Source of the DNA: Bathynomus jamesi
Taxonomy: Eukaryota; Arthropoda; Malacostraca; Isopoda; Cirolanidae
Reading direction: 5' to 3'
DNA length: 64,000 nt
Assembly (NCBI GenBank): GCA_023014485.1
Contig: JAJOZX010001075.1
Span: forward strand, 354,501-418,500
Part shown: piece after piece, positions 44,500-56,132 of the stretch
Layout: every line of letters begins with the position of its first letter
Position numbering within the stretch: the first letter of the stretch is position 1
Notes under the pieces: generated by a model
Database searches by the model: none
Seen by the model: only the letters and a program-made list of their open reading frames with translations
Told to the model about the DNA's origin: nothing
Program-made: the position numbers and the translations under genes

Positions 44500-44935
44500 A
44501 TAAAATTGCAGACGAAGGATAAGCACAAAATAACAGAGAATGTTCTTTTAATAAACCAAAAATTAGCAGCTGACGAGGAAGCTTCTAGCAGTGGCTGTAT
44601 CCTCCAGCGCGGGACACGTCAGCGCGTCAACATCAACGAAAAAACGTGGAACGTCAACGCGAAGAAGAGGCGACGTCAAACCGAAGACATCAACGCGCTG
44701 GTGGCCAAACCTCCTCAAATCTCTGTGCAGCGGGCTGTCTACGGTTGGCTAGACTGACAGTCGACGGCCTGTTGCCTGGCACGGTCAGACTGCCGACCGG
44801 CACTCGGGGCCGGACCTATACCAGCGTGCTGTTTTTTCATTTACGGGGAGCAATTGCGTGCCGGACGTGCTCCCCGGACTACTCTTACTCTCCGGCGACA
44901 TTAGGACTAATCCAGGCCCCACTACAACTAATACA
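44500..44935 (+). pseudogene. LINE A leader protein with 2A-like end
   Basis: A basic stretch (KKRRRQTEDINALVAKPP) is open to 44757. In another frame, QTADRHSGPDLYQRAVFS and VLPGLLLLSGD run into IRTNPGP at 44900-44920. NPGP preceded by a hydrophobic run is the 2A-like, co-translational separation motif seen at this place in many CR1/L2-like LINEs (consensus DxExNPGP); here the Glu position is Arg. A frameshift near 44745 and a stop shortly after NPGP disable the gene. Confidence 0.65.
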
Positions 44936-44999
44936 TGTCACCATACACAAAGACAGACACAATAGGACCATGAGACACATAACAGAAGCATAATATTAA

Positions 45000-46742
45000 C
45001 ATATTACAGTACAACGTAGATGGTCTCACAAACAAAATCATGCAGCTTAGGGAATTCGTACACAAACAAAACATTCACATAGCACTTATACAAGAAACAA
45101 AACTAAAACACACATACACACAAAACACCCACCATTCCTGACTTCACGGCGATCCATCAAGATCTTACTGGGGGTCACGGGGGTTGACTCATTACTTACA
45201 TACGTAAAAGCATTAGCTACACTGATTACAAACACAAACCAAGTAGATAACACGATAGAAATACAGGTAGTTAACATTAAAACACGCGCAAAACACAACA
45301 CCACACTCATCAACATTTATATCCCACCAGATAGTTCACCTCAGGTGCCAGTCAACTACAGTCCACAGTTATACAATCTGGCCTCTCTCACTAATGTCAT
45401 CTTAGGAGGAGACTTCAACGCTAAAGACACTAGTTGGTACCTGCACAACCAGAGCAACACCAGAGGCGCCAACATAGCCACACAACAAAACAGCCTCTTC
45501 ATTCTTAACAATACAGAAGAACATACACACATACCACATCAAGCAGGATACTCAAACTCCTCCCCAGACATAACGTTCTGTTCCCCATCACTAGCAACAC
45601 ATACACACTGGAGAACAGAAAAACAACTGTCATCAGACCACCTGCCCATCATCATTACAACACGTTCTACACTCTGCCCCAACAGTCTCAGGCACACTTA
45701 CAGAAATTACAAGAAAGCTGATTGGGAACAGTTCAAAATCCAGATTGAGGAACGATTCACCACATTAAACAGCACACCCATCATAAACATCAATACAACA
45801 CTCAAGACATTCAATCGGATTATCATTAATGCAAACAAATACATACCCAAGGGGAACATTCGGAAATACAACCCAAATTATACTAGAGAAATGGCCCACT
45901 TCATAAGGCAATGTAACAACCTCAAATATAACACACAAACACCACACACAGAAGCCATAAAACAGCAGATACAACAGCTCGACACAGAAATAAACAACAA
46001 ACTTAAAGAAAATAAAACAGAAACATTTAGGGAATTCATAACAACACTAAACCACTCCACAGATACATCCAGGCTATACAAGACTATAAACAGCATTACC
46101 CGCTCTAACAGCGGCATTCGCACCTCACACACGGCTATCTGTCGAGGCCAAAATAATATCCCAACATATACACAACAAGCTAACACTCTAGTTAATCACT
46201 ACGCAAAAATAAGTAACTTAAACAGAGACAACAACCAGAAACACGCAGACAGACAACCAGCCAGACACAAGAAAACCTACAGACTAGACTCGACACGACC
46301 ATTACACCCTTCAATACAGACCAGACCACCAAGATCATCAAAAACATTAAGAATTCGAAGGCACTGGACCAGACAACATATCTAACATACACCTTAAACA
46401 CTTGGGCCCAGAGGAAATACTAGCTCTCACAAACACCAGCACATATTCATACCAACACTGTATTATTCCTAACATATGGAAACATGGTAAAATTATTATA
46501 CTACTCAAACCAAACAAAAATCTAACAGAACCAGCTTCCTATAGACCCATTACTTTACTATGCACACCTTCCAAAGTAACAGAAAGACTAATCTTACAAA
46601 TCACCAATCCACATATACCACTATCACCTACTCAACATGGATTCAGACCTCACCACTCAGCCACAACTTTACTCACTAACCTCACGTAGTACATCATGGA
46701 TGGCATCAATTCCAGACGACCAGCTCAACGTACACTATTAGC
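45000..46742 (+). pseudogene. LINE A endonuclease and RT fingers
   Basis: AP endonuclease: LQYNVDGLTNKIMQLREF, HIALIQETKL (Glu), then after shifts the 346-codon frame with LINIYIPPDS, ILGGDFNAKDTSW, SSPDITFCS and LSSDHLPI (catalytic Asp-His). After the linker come ALGPDNISN-like residues (frame-shifted), LLKPNKNLTEPASYRPITLL and LSPTQHGFRPHHSATTLL of the RT. Frameshifts near 45140, 45180 and 46360 and a stop at 46687. Nicks target DNA for target-primed reverse transcription. Confidence 0.88.
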
Positions 46743-47072
46743 CATGGGCGTCGATTTCGGGGGAGACGCAGGGGACATGTTCCCCCCACTTTTTACAAAG
46801 GGGGGGACAACCTACCAGTTGTCCCCCCCCTACTTTTGTGGATGAATTGCTATAAATGCTAACTATTAATGGCACCTAATAAGACTTTATATGCCGTATT
46901 ATATGCATATGCAAATGCAAATGTAATAGCAATATTATAAATTATTGTCATGAACATCAGTGTATATTTATCATGGAATTTAGCAGTCAATTTGCATTTT
47001 ATTGTTTGATTCGTTGTCTGAAGGCGAAGTGTTCCCCCCCCTCACTATTTGAGAGCAATCGACGCCCCTGCC
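46743..47072. mobile_element. MITE with G-rich/C-rich ends (330 bp)
   Basis: Flanked by ATTAGC (46737-46742, 47073-47078). The ends share GGGCGTCGATT inverted, followed by runs such as GGGGGAGACGCAGGGGAC on one side and matching C-runs on the other. The uninterrupted LINE copy 1 carries one ATTAGC at this place. Non-coding; the 6-bp duplication points to a superfamily other than hAT. Confidence 0.82.
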
Positions 47073-47078
47073 ATTAGC

Positions 47079-48255
47079 AACATTAGACATTATTAAAGCA
47101 TTTGATGCTATCCCACGCTTCCCTCTCATAAACAAAATACTCAACACAAACATGCACAATAGCACCAAAAGGTGGCGGAGCAACTATCTTTCAGGAACAT
47201 ATCCACATGTCACATTTAATGGCAAGTCATACAAAAACAAGCTTTTTCCGAACGGGGTCCCTCAAGGCTCTGTTCTCTCACCAACACTGTTCAGCTTATA
47301 CATGCATAACATTCCAACAGCCATAGATAACAAGCTTACCTTATCATCATATGCAGATGACATCACTCTAACATCCACCCACAACAACATCGACACAGCT
47401 ACAAATAACATACATAAACAGTATACAAGACTGGCTCACATACAATAGACTCAAAGTAGCGTCCACAAAATCAACCATCACCTTGCTAACAAGCAACACA
47501 AAAGAACACCAGACAACTCCACAGCTTACACTAAACAACACCAACATTCCACACACTCACAGGACCAAAATACTTGGGGTCAAATAAAACACATCATTAT
47601 TTTTTGCAAACCACATTCAGGACATTAAAAACAAATGTACGTCAAGACTTAACACGCTTAGGGTACTAATAGGCACAAACTTTGGACACCAGCAGGAAAC
47701 AACATCACTCATATACAAACAATATATTCGCTCAGTTATGGACTATGGTAGCCATTGCTGGGCACCCATCACCTCAAACACACACATAAACACCTCACAG
47801 ACAACACAAAACAACGCACTTCGTATCATTACAGGATGTACTCAAACAACACCAATAGAACACCTGCACACAGAAACAAAAATACTGAAAATTAGGGAAC
47901 ATTTAAACATAAGGGGAACACAATTCATGGCAGCAGCGACAACTAACCCACAACACCCTTGCCACTACATGTACAATCATGCACCAACACCTCGCACCAT
48001 TAAGGTAACACCAGAGAGACATTATAACCAAATACTCAATTCCATCCCATGCCCTACAGACATCACACAGTACAGAAAACACATACACACACACCTATCC
48101 CACAAAGCACTGACACGACTCGGTCCGAAAGCGGTCCTAGGTGCGAAGCCGCCACCCATTGACAGGTCAGAGACCAGCCTGAGCAGATCGGATTGAGTTA
48201 ACTTAGCACGATTCCGATGTGGACATCACCCCAACTTACAGACATATAACACAGC
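47079..48255 (+). pseudogene. LINE A RT palm and C-terminal region
   Basis: Continues the RT: IIKAFDAIPRFPLINKIL (motif A), FNGKSYKNKLFPNGVPQGSV, SYADDITLTSTHNN (catalytic YADD). After a shift near 47445 come KCTSRLNTLRVLIGTNFGH, NNALRIITGCTQTTPIEHL and LARFRCGHHPNLQTY. The frame is broken by transposon copy 4 at 48264 and resumes at 51427. Residues of the catalytic palm are intact. Confidence 0.88.
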
Positions 48256-48263
48256 CTAGACAA

Positions 48264-51200
48264 TAGGGCGGATCGAAAATGAGGTTTTTAAACTTTTTTT
48301 CGAAATTCAAATATGGCTAGTGCGGAGAATATGTGGGTGCTATAGATAATGACTGTGCATAAATATTAGTCCTGCGAAATTATATCTTCAGGTGCCACAA
48401 AGCCGTCGAAAAAAGTGAAATATAATGATTTTCTTATATTCTGCATTAGTACAATAACTGAAACATACTTGTTATTATTATATATTAAGTGTTCCAATTA
48501 CCAAAATAGTTACTGAATTACGCAGCTCTTAGTTTATTTAGATCAATGTTCTTTTGATTAATGATCTAAATAATCCAGAACTCACCACGAGGAGGTGGCT
48601 GCGTGTCGAGCTCCACCCATGCCCTCCCAACCACCCATCCTTGCGCATGTTTTTTTCTATTAACGTTTTATTTAAACTTTATATTCAGCTTTACTTTCGA
48701 ATGATGGCATTTTTTTACGTGACTGAAGTGTTGATCTTATGAAGCCATCTCGCGCGTTCAATCCAAATACTTTTGATGATGCTTCAGTCACTAATTTTAC
48801 CATTCTTTCTACTACTTGTGTATGACAAGGGAATTTCTCGAATGGAGGGGTACTCTTGTTTTCTATGAATTCTTCAATCTCATTTTCTGTCAGGTGTCTT
48901 GTCACAGGTGGTTCAGTGACAATGCATTTTTGCCAATTAATTAAATCATATAATCAGTAGCTTCAAATTGAATAACAGGTACTGTGAAACGCCTCACAAC
49001 TTTTTCCTTGTTTGTTTGCCTTGCTTTCTTTATTCGCCTCCACGCTAATTCTCTTATGGCGCTGCGGTCATCATGAATCATTGATGCTAGAATATTTTCT
49101 GGATTTGCAAAAAATGCATTTCTTTGTATGACAGGGTTTACAATATCCTTTACTCCGTCATTCAGTGTTCTTGTTAGTTCAATAGTTTTGAAAACATGTT
49201 TTGAGCCATTGACAAAAGACGTACTTTGCTTAATAGAAAACCACATTGGGATGTAGACCTTCATTATAAAAGAAACAATGTTCATGAGGTTCTCAGATGG
49301 ACTTACAGTTGAAACGTATAGACGAAGCAAACGATTTGCTGTAGTCAGCCATCGTGAATGTGCCATTTTGCCTGGACTACGATGAGCAAGATCTGGAGAG
49401 CAATATCCCTTTGTTATGGCCTGATGAATATCAATTAGATATTTTTGGTCGGTGCTAAGATCTTCACAGTCTACAGTTGGTTCCTCAGCATCAATCCTTT
49501 CAAACTCGACAATAGGAAGACTCTCACAGTTCTCTAATTTCCTGCCAATAGGACCGGTGAATCCGCGGGGGCCAGATGTTTTTCCATCCAGCTTTGCAAC
49601 TAAATGGCGTAATGGCAATTCATTGGCATGGAGCTGGCACACTAAATGTTGAACTGGCTTCTTCAGCTTCAATTCTATAAGCCTTATAACGCCTCCCTTT
49701 TCTTCAGTGTTGACTGCTGCACCATCGCATCCAATGGCAACAAGGTTTTCCAGGTTCACGTCATTATTTCCAATATACTCAAACATTCCTTTACATATTT
49801 CTTCAGCTGATCCAGAATTCACAGAATAATGGCCCAAATAATCTGAACCAGGTTCTCTCACTAAAGTGATATGTTCTTCTGTTACCTTCTTCTGATATAC
49901 TTTGGACTCTTTTTTTTCTTGGAAGAGTGTAGAATCTTTTCGACCTTCAAAATAGATTCCTCTGATTGGGACCTGATTTTGATCTTTCATAATTTCTGAT
50001 CTCTTCTTTTGTCTTTCTCTTCTGATTTTACTCCTATCCACTACTTCAGATGTATTGTCAATAGAAATTTCTCCAATATCTTGCAATACTGCACTAACAA
50101 TGAATGCTGCAGCTCGATCTGAAACTGCAGTCCTGTCACAAGCAGTAGCCACTGAAGGTAGATTTGTAGTTTTCCTTTTCTTGAATAATTGTTCTTCAGG
50201 TTGTTCGAGCTTTCTCTTCGAGCTAACTGGCTCTGGAAATGTATCGTCTGATATTTCGCCAGATTCACTTTCACTATTTGATGTCGATGATGATAATTCA
50301 ACATTTGTATCCTGCAATTTCTCCTGTGAAGATTCTTTGGTGAGCCTCACAGCTTCTTTTTGCTTTCTTAGCAACGTAGATGCTTTTTTCTTTGAGAGTG
50401 TAATATCTACTCTATCAATAAACAGTTTTCTTTCACTCCTTTGACCTAAGAGGAACGTCACTTCTTCCTTTGGAACCGTTTTTTCTTTGGGACAAGAACA
50501 TTATGTTAGTACTTTGCACTTGCACGCTGCAATGTCAAAAAGTTTCGTGTGTGCTTCTTTTTGAACATATCAATCTTTGCTTTGTAAGCTTCAGAATTTT
50601 TTCTGCTTTGGTATGGCTTCATAATGACACGATACTTTTCGTGGTAGCTTCTGAACATTGTTTCAATTCGCCTGTCTGACAGAATTGGGACGGAAGCACT
50701 TTCCCAAATTGTTTTCAATTTATCAACAACTTGTTCTAATATTTGAGATATTGAAGGATCTTTATTAGTATTCTGTTTCAAATCGTTTCTTACAAACAAG
50801 TAATATTTAAAAACTCCTTCGTATGTAGGAAGATTCCTGTGCCACAAATCTTCCCCCATACCAAACATGGGGCACTCAGTTGAGGCCCTGGTTGATTTTG
50901 CACAAACTCGAGACATTTTGAAAGTATACAAATCTGAAAAAGAAAGAGCTAATATCAATTATACGTTAATTTCAGTTAATAGTACATGGCAAACTTAGGG
51001 CAACACAATACAGAAATGCAAAATATATAAGAAATATAGTTTAGACTATCTGAGTAACGCCAACAACAGAACACCCACCTGCTACGAGAGCGACAGCTAC
51101 ACTGAACCGAGGTACTCACGTGACAGCTGAGTGAGCTGACTATAGAAAACTGTTTTTAGAGAATAGAAACTTTTTTAAAGGTTGACTGAGCTATTTTTAT

Positions 51201-51425
51201 ACAAGTGTGAATAAATTCTTGTCTATTGCGCATCGTGGACTCTTCTGTAATTATTGGTTAAAATCTACTTTTTTCAATTTTTTTCAATATTGAAGGTCAT
51301 TGTGGCACCTGAAGATATTAATGTTCTGTTTTTAAATTTATATCAGCTTATTTCTTCACTACTCCACACATTTTCCACACTAGCCAATTTGAAAATTCGA
51401 AAAATGAGTTTTTCACTCCGCCCTA
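48264..51425 (-). mobile_element. hAT/P-like transposon, copy 4 (3162 bp)
   Basis: Flanked by a perfect duplication CTAGACAA (48256-48263, 51426-51433), which fits the hAT preference nTnnnnAn. Ends TAGGGCGGATCGAAAA and TAGGGCGGAGTGAAAA match at 14 of 16 bases. LINE A copy 1 shows the target once, as GTCTAG in opposite sense. This is the clearest example for defining the element family in this window. Confidence 0.93.
48672..50916 (-). pseudogene. hAT/P-like transposase, copy 4
   Basis: About 745 codons with two breaks (near 50505 and 48940). N-terminus MSRVCAKSTRASTECP and RNLPTYEGVFKYYLFVRND; cysteine cluster reading CKCK/ CSCPK-like after frame correction; a 506-codon open stretch follows. 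It contains SDRAAAFIVSAVLQDIG, GIYFEGRKDSTLF, LVREPGSDYLGHY and AIGCDGAAVNTEEKGGVIRL (first Asp). Next come VCQLHANELPLRHLVAKLDG, SRWLTTANRLLRLYVS, NPENILASM and, after the second break, CHTQVVERMVKLVTEA (Glu). A pyrimidine-rich TTTTTCAG just before the start suggests a spliced 5' exon. The best-preserved core of the family besides copy 5. Confidence 0.87.
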
Positions 51426-51426
51426 C

Positions 51427-51570
51427 TAGACAACTCCACAGATGACACCTGCCACCTGTGGCAGGACATACCACAAACACTTGAACACATTATGACAGAC
51501 TGTACCGCTCTAGCACAACATAGAACACAACACAACATCACTAGTGCGCTGAACCTCTGGTCCACTCTAT
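51427..51570 (+). pseudogene. LINE A C-terminal zinc-knuckle fragment
   Basis: Reads LDNSTDDTCHLWQDIPQTLE, HIMTDCTALAQHRTQHN and ITSALNLWS. It continues the frame broken at 48255. In copy 1 the knuckle is CHLC...H...C; here the second Cys is Trp. Confidence 0.8.
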
Positions 51571-51574
51571 CAAT

Positions 51575-52170
51575 CTGACGTACGCCACACATACTTCTCA
51601 AGCTCTCCATTTCAACCATTTTTACTCTTGACGTCTCCCTTTCATGTTATTTCAATGTTTCACACCCATACAAAAACACTAAACATCCTACAGCATTTTA
51701 GTAAAGTCTCCACTTTCTCACAACCGCTTTCAGCGCACCCGTCACCTTTCTTCCTTGATTTACTCGATTGTTAACTTCATCCGCACTCGTACCTCTTTTG
51801 TTCAATACACATCCCAGATATTTAAAAAACTCTACCACCTCTAGTGCTTCACCACTGACCATCACATGACAGTTCGAATTTCACTTTCTCTCCACAATCA
51901 ATAACTGCGCTTATCCACACTCACTTTCTTCTCTTGTACACTGCCACAAAACCCCAAACAACTTCTTGCATATGATACTCATTCTGGACAAATAGCACAG
52001 CATCATCCGCATACAACAGATTCGACAGGATTCACCTATTCCTATCACACTCCATATTCAGGCCTCTTTCTAGCAGTCACATTTCCACCTCTTTCATCAC
52101 TCCATCCATAAACATACTGAACAGTCACGAAGACATCACACATCCTTAACGCACACCAATATTTATATCA
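51575..52170 (-). pseudogene. Different non-LTR RT fragment
   Basis: From 52165 down: a GCVMSSxLFxMFMDGVMKEV palm edge, LLYADDAVLFVQNEYHM (catalytic YADD), then after shifts FFKYLGCVLNKRGTSADEVN-like residues and MVEMESLRSMCGVRQ. Motif wording differs from LINEs A, B and the Jockey/CR1 copies, so it is a fourth family. Many stops. Confidence 0.7.
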
Positions 52171-52755
52171 AACAATCACTCAGGTCTTTATTTACTCTCG
52201 CGCATGCATTACTTCCATCACAGAAGTAATCCTTGCACCTTTGTGACAGGACTTATGAATCACCCTGTATTTTTGTTATAATGCTTTATTGGGAAGCTAA
52301 AGTCACTCATTCTATCTTTGTTTTACAAAGTGTACAATATAAATAGCTTTAGTAAATTATATTTTAGTATAAGCGATGATGTAAGTCGAATTATTAACGG
52401 ATTCGTTAAAGTGAAGAATTTGTGAAAATGTGAGGAAGATGTGGTGACATTTTGAGTAGTTGATTTAATCTCTAATTCAAACCCATTAACTCTTGTACAA
52501 ATTATCGTTGACTTAATCATTAAGTCACGAGTGAGAACTTCTGTTTTGTTTGAGATGATAGTTTAATGAATAAGTTTCAAGATAAATCATTTTCATCATT
52601 AAAAGCGCTGAAGCATCTCCTTTAATTCCATTTGTTTTGCAAAGAGGTTTCCCCCTTCACCTGGGACCCAACGTGCCTGGTCCGTCTTTATGGTGAAAAA
52701 AATTTACGAGTATCATGTATAGAGTTTTAGTTCAATTCCGTGGGAACTAAATTGA

Positions 52756-52759
<4 letters not shown>
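52171..52759. other. Unassigned AT-rich DNA
   Basis: No gene recognised. The phrase GACTTATGAATCACCCTGTA near 52250 looks like the end of a Tc1/mariner-class element, but no partner end was found. Confidence 0.4.
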
Positions 52760-52816
<57 letters not shown>

Positions 52817-52826
52817 CATATATATA
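52760..52826. repeat. (CA)n-(TA)n microsatellite
   Basis: About 17 CA units then TA units; the adjacent transposon inserted at its last TA. Confidence 0.93.
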
Positions 52827-54249
52827 CAGGTCGTCCGATAAGTGAGTGGCGATTCGGGAACAATTTATAAATAAAAGATAAAGGATAATAAAAATTTTAT
52901 TAGAAGGAATTTTATTATTAATAAACTTACAATTAATTCGATAATTAATTGCCATAGGGATCAACCTGATCGCCATTTACACGAACAGCAAGCTGTATGC
53001 GTCTCCATGTCCTGTCTGACATTCTTTGTAAAAGTTCTTTATCTCATTGATGTCACTTAACACAACTTCTGCGATTTTTGTCAGATCAGATTCACTTTGA
53101 TTTTCACGGCCATTAATCTGCATCTTGAGGATTCCCCAGAGGGTATTATCCGGGGTAGTCAAGTCCGGACTCCGCGGAGGCCAAGGTACAGGACCATACT
53201 TTCCGATCCATCTGCCAGGAAAATTTCTGTCTAGGAACTCACGCGCAGCGAAAGCGGTGTGTCCTGGAGCACCATCTTGCTGAAAAACAGGGTTGCGAAT
53301 ATTCGTATTTCTTAAAGCGGGTAGAAATCTGTTCTCCAACATGTCGATATAACTTCCTGAAGTAATTCGACCAGTGCACACAAATGGACCAATTAAACAA
53401 TGCGCTGATATTGCACACCATATCATGATTCGAGGGGGATACTGTTTTACTTGATCATAATAATGAGGATTTTCTTTCGACCCAAAAAAAGAAAATTTGC
53501 TTTTGCCATCGCCATAAAGGGCACATTCATCACTGAAGAACGTACGATCTCTCTCGGCTTTACTTGGAAAAGCTTCAAGAATTTGTTGACAAGCATTAAC
53601 TCTGACAATTTTATCTTGTGGCGATAAAAACTGAACGGAGGTTGGGCGGAAAGCTTTAAAATGCAAGTCTTTTTTCATCAAATCATGCAGTGTTGATTTC
53701 GGAACATTTAATGCAGATGCACGCCTACGAATACTTTTGGTTGGCGATTGTCGAATTAACACTTGAACATCATCTTCCAATCTTGCTCTTGCTTTAGGGC
53801 GACCACGGCGTTTTTTATCAATTATCATCCCAGTTGTGAATAATTTGTGTTCACATTTTCTAATAATTTCGCCGTTTGGCGGCACATCATTAAATCTTTG
53901 TTCAAACCTTTCGCGTACTACCTTCATGCAATACTTGGTTTTTCCAGATTCATGCCACCATGTTGCTGCTAATATCCGTGCTTCATATGTGTAGGGACTT
54001 TGATCACAAATTTTATCAACACGTGCGTCTACCTCAGCCATTGCAACGCCAATAATTAGAAATAATAAAAATAAAACAATGAAAAACCAGAACAAACAGG
54101 AATAAACATGAATTACTGCAAAATTAAAAATTTGGATTTCATGTGAAGCTAGCTTAATTGAAAAAAGCATAGACATTTATTAGATATCAAAGATATTAGT
54201 ACACTATGCTAACTGACATAGAATCGCCACTCACTTATCGGACGACCTG
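52827..54249 (-). mobile_element. IS630/Tc1/mariner-class transposon, apparently intact (1423 bp)
   Basis: Perfect 29-bp terminal inverted repeats beginning CAGGTCGTCCGATAAGTG and ending GGCGATTC (52827-52855, 54221-54249). Flanked by TA on both sides. One uninterrupted transposase gene fills most of the interior. Identity of the ends and the unbroken gene point to recent insertion. Confidence 0.95.
52977..54041 (-). CDS. IS630/Tc1/mariner-class transposase
   Basis: Cuts and pastes the surrounding element at TA sites. Start chosen at MAEVDARVDKICDQ (354 residues); an upstream in-frame Met would add 45 hydrophobic residues encoded by the terminal region and is less likely. N-terminal helix-turn-helix pair: YEARILAATWWHES ... 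RKCEHKLFTTG, then RRGRPKAR (GRPR-like linker) and SIRRRASALNVPKSTLHDLM. Catalytic residues: FSDECALYGDG (first Asp), FQQDGAPGHTA (second Asp) and WPPRSPDL (third Asp), with 36 residues between the last two. No stops or shifts seen. Confidence 0.93.
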   Translation of the reverse strand: MAEVDARVDKICDQSPYTYEARILAATWWHESGKTKYCMKVVRERFEQRFNDVPPNGEIIRKCEHKLFTTGMIIDKKRRGRPKARARLEDDVQVLIRQSPTKSIRRRASALNVPKSTLHDLMKKDLHFKAFRPTSVQFLSPQDKIVRVNACQQILEAFPSKAERDRTFFSDECALYGDGKSKFSFFGSKENPHYYDQVKQYPPRIMIWCAISAHCLIGPFVCTGRITSGSYIDMLENRFLPALRNTNIRNPVFQQDGAPGHTAFAAREFLDRNFPGRWIGKYGPVPWPPRSPDLTTPDNTLWGILKMQINGRENQSESDLTKIAEVVLSDINEIKNFYKECQTGHGDAYSLLFV

Positions 54250-54279
54250 TATATATATACACACACACATACATATATA

Positions 54280-55659
54280 CGGGGCTCCAATAAACCTTAG
54301 CCCCCCCCCGCCCATGGCCTAAACCATTGGAGGTACAGTAAAACTAAACATACCTTACAAAAGAGAATTTAATCCTGCATTTAATGAGAAACAATTAAAA
54401 CTTGGTGTTCCCGCCATTGGCTTCCAAGACAGCCTGAATTCGCTTTGGGTAGCTTGCCAAAAGTGACGTGAATAGATCTTGATCGTTATGCAAATTTGCT
54501 AAAACAGTTTCAATGTTTTGCGTCATTGTATCCTTCGAAAATCGATTTGCTGCAGGTTCTTGAAACAAGAGACATTCAACCTTGTCCTTTATAACTGATC
54601 CAGTGTGTTCACAGACGTTCAGGTCAGGAGAATTTCCTGGCCATTCTTCATTTCCAAAGAAATCGATCTCATGGTTCCGCAACAACTGTTGAGTGACTAA
54701 TGCCTTAAAGCAGGGAGCCTTATCGTGCAGAAGTGTGACCCGATCGACATCCATAACATTGTTTGGGTTTCTTAGAAAAGGAATGACATGCTGGGATAGA
54801 ATAATATCACGAAAATACTGTCCATCCCAACTCTGACCATTTGGCTTCAGCACCCACATGAGCTTCTTTGCAGTGAACAAAACAAACACACCAACACAGT
54901 CTGGACTTTTTAATAATTCGCGATAATGTTCATTGTCATCGATTTCATCTGGTGTTGTGGTCCACACTCGATCATTTTGGTAGTTAGGCCGACGTGTTAC
55001 GTAAACAAAAAATTCATCGGAGACAGCTAAATGCATGAAATCATCCACATCCCAATCTTCAAGATAATGGGCAAACCACATTCTGTCATCGATGTTAAGT
55101 TGAGATTTTCTTGGCTTTGGAAGTTCAAGCCAAGGCTTTAAACCTTGCCTATGACGGTACAGTCGAATGATCTCACCACTAACGATCTTTCCTCTCAACA
55201 CTTCGATCTCTCTAGAAAGTTTAGCACAGCTGTTTTTTCGCTTACGCATACCGCTTTCAATGATGTCCTTTGTTTCCTGAGAGAGTGGCAAATTTGGGGG
55301 CCGAGATTTGGTTGTATCCATTTCACACTCATCCAAAGTTTTATTCCAATTTCTTTTGACGAAGTCCTCACTTCTTCGCAACTTTTTGGCAACCCATGAA
55401 CGTGTTATAAAGGTGGCTCCAGCATCACGAGCTTCCCGAAATGTTATTGCTCGTATGCGATCTATCACACGTTGCCTCTCCGAATCACCAATTAATTGAG
55501 AAGCCATTATATTATCACTTTATCAGCTAGAGTAATTTTAATACCTGCAATAAATAATGAATTTTATATATTTTTATAATCACTAAAAACTATTTCGATA
55601 TAAGTAAACATGTAAGCTGCAAATGGGGGGGGTGGGGGCTAAGGTTTCTTGGAACCCCT
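54280..55659 (-). mobile_element. DD37E Tc1/mariner-class transposon (1380 bp)
   Basis: TA on both sides (54278-54279, 55660-55661). Inverted ends GGGGCTCCAATAAACCTTAG and GGGGTTCCAAGAAACCTTAG are followed by long C-runs. One uninterrupted transposase gene. It inserted into TA repeats only 30 bp from the preceding element. Confidence 0.92.
54395..55507 (-). CDS. DD37E Tc1/mariner-class transposase
   Basis: 370 residues, open throughout. N-terminal DNA-binding domain (RIRAITFREARDAGATFITR, WVAKKLRRSEDFVKRNWNK); then PLSQETKDIIESG and PWLELPKPRKSQLNIDDR. Catalytic residues are AVSDEFFVYV (Asp), TLLHDKAPCF (Asp) and GNSPDLNVCEHTGSVIK (Glu), with 37 residues between the second Asp and Glu. C-terminus LASYPKRIQAVLEANGG is typical of Tc1-like proteins. 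The start MASQLIGDSERQR matches that of a related copy at the right edge of the window. Confidence 0.92.
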   Translation of the reverse strand: MASQLIGDSERQRVIDRIRAITFREARDAGATFITRSWVAKKLRRSEDFVKRNWNKTLDECEMDTTKSRPPNLPLSQETKDIIESGMRKRKNSCAKLSREIEVLRGKIVSGEIIRLYRHRQGLKPWLELPKPRKSQLNIDDRMWFAHYLEDWDVDDFMHLAVSDEFFVYVTRRPNYQNDRVWTTTPDEIDDNEHYRELLKSPDCVGVFVLFTAKKLMWVLKPNGQSWDGQYFRDIILSQHVIPFLRNPNNVMDVDRVTLLHDKAPCFKALVTQQLLRNHEIDFFGNEEWPGNSPDLNVCEHTGSVIKDKVECLLFQEPAANRFSKDTMTQNIETVLANLHNDQDLFTSLLASYPKRIQAVLEANGGNTKF

Positions 55660-55714
55660 TATATATATATATATTATATATATATATATGCTATATATGC
55701 TATATATATATATA
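55660..55714. repeat. (TA)n microsatellite
   Basis: TA run with ATGC interruptions. Confidence 0.9.
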
Positions 55715-56132
55715 TATAGCATATCCGACCGGCAATTGGATGATCCCGGGTTCGATTCCTGGGAGGTACCTCATTTTTCATTTGTTCGTTCTCCCTCCTC
55801 ATCTTGTGCGGAACGCTCTTCTACACAAGCGTCGTTCTTTACATTAATTATGCTGTGTGTTGTTTGCAGTTAAAATGTATATATGTACGGCATGCGAAGG
55901 TGCCCCCTCGGTGCATTTGATTCCGCTCGTATTTAGGAGAATTACGACTTCTGATTGATCGAGGTCCTTGGTGTAGTTGATAGCATATCCGACCAGCAAT
56001 TGGATGATCCCGGGTTCGATTCCTTGGAGGTACCTCATTTTTCATTTGTTCGTTCTCCCTCCTTATCTTATGTGGAACGCTTTTTTACAGAAGCATCGTT
56101 CTTTACATTAATTATACTGCGGGTTGTTTGCA

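Larger units (their letters stand above)
44500..51570 (+). mobile_element. Non-LTR retrotransposon A, copy 2, with two insertions
   Basis: The longest LINE copy in the window. It holds an N-terminal leader protein with a 2A-like motif, AP-type endonuclease, RT and C-terminal zinc knuckle. It is interrupted by a 330-bp MITE (46743-47072) and by hAT/P-like transposon copy 4 (48264-51425). The last coding piece (51427-51570) matches the same region of copy 1. The (AAC)n tail is missing because a different LINE fragment joins at about 51571. Confidence 0.88.
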
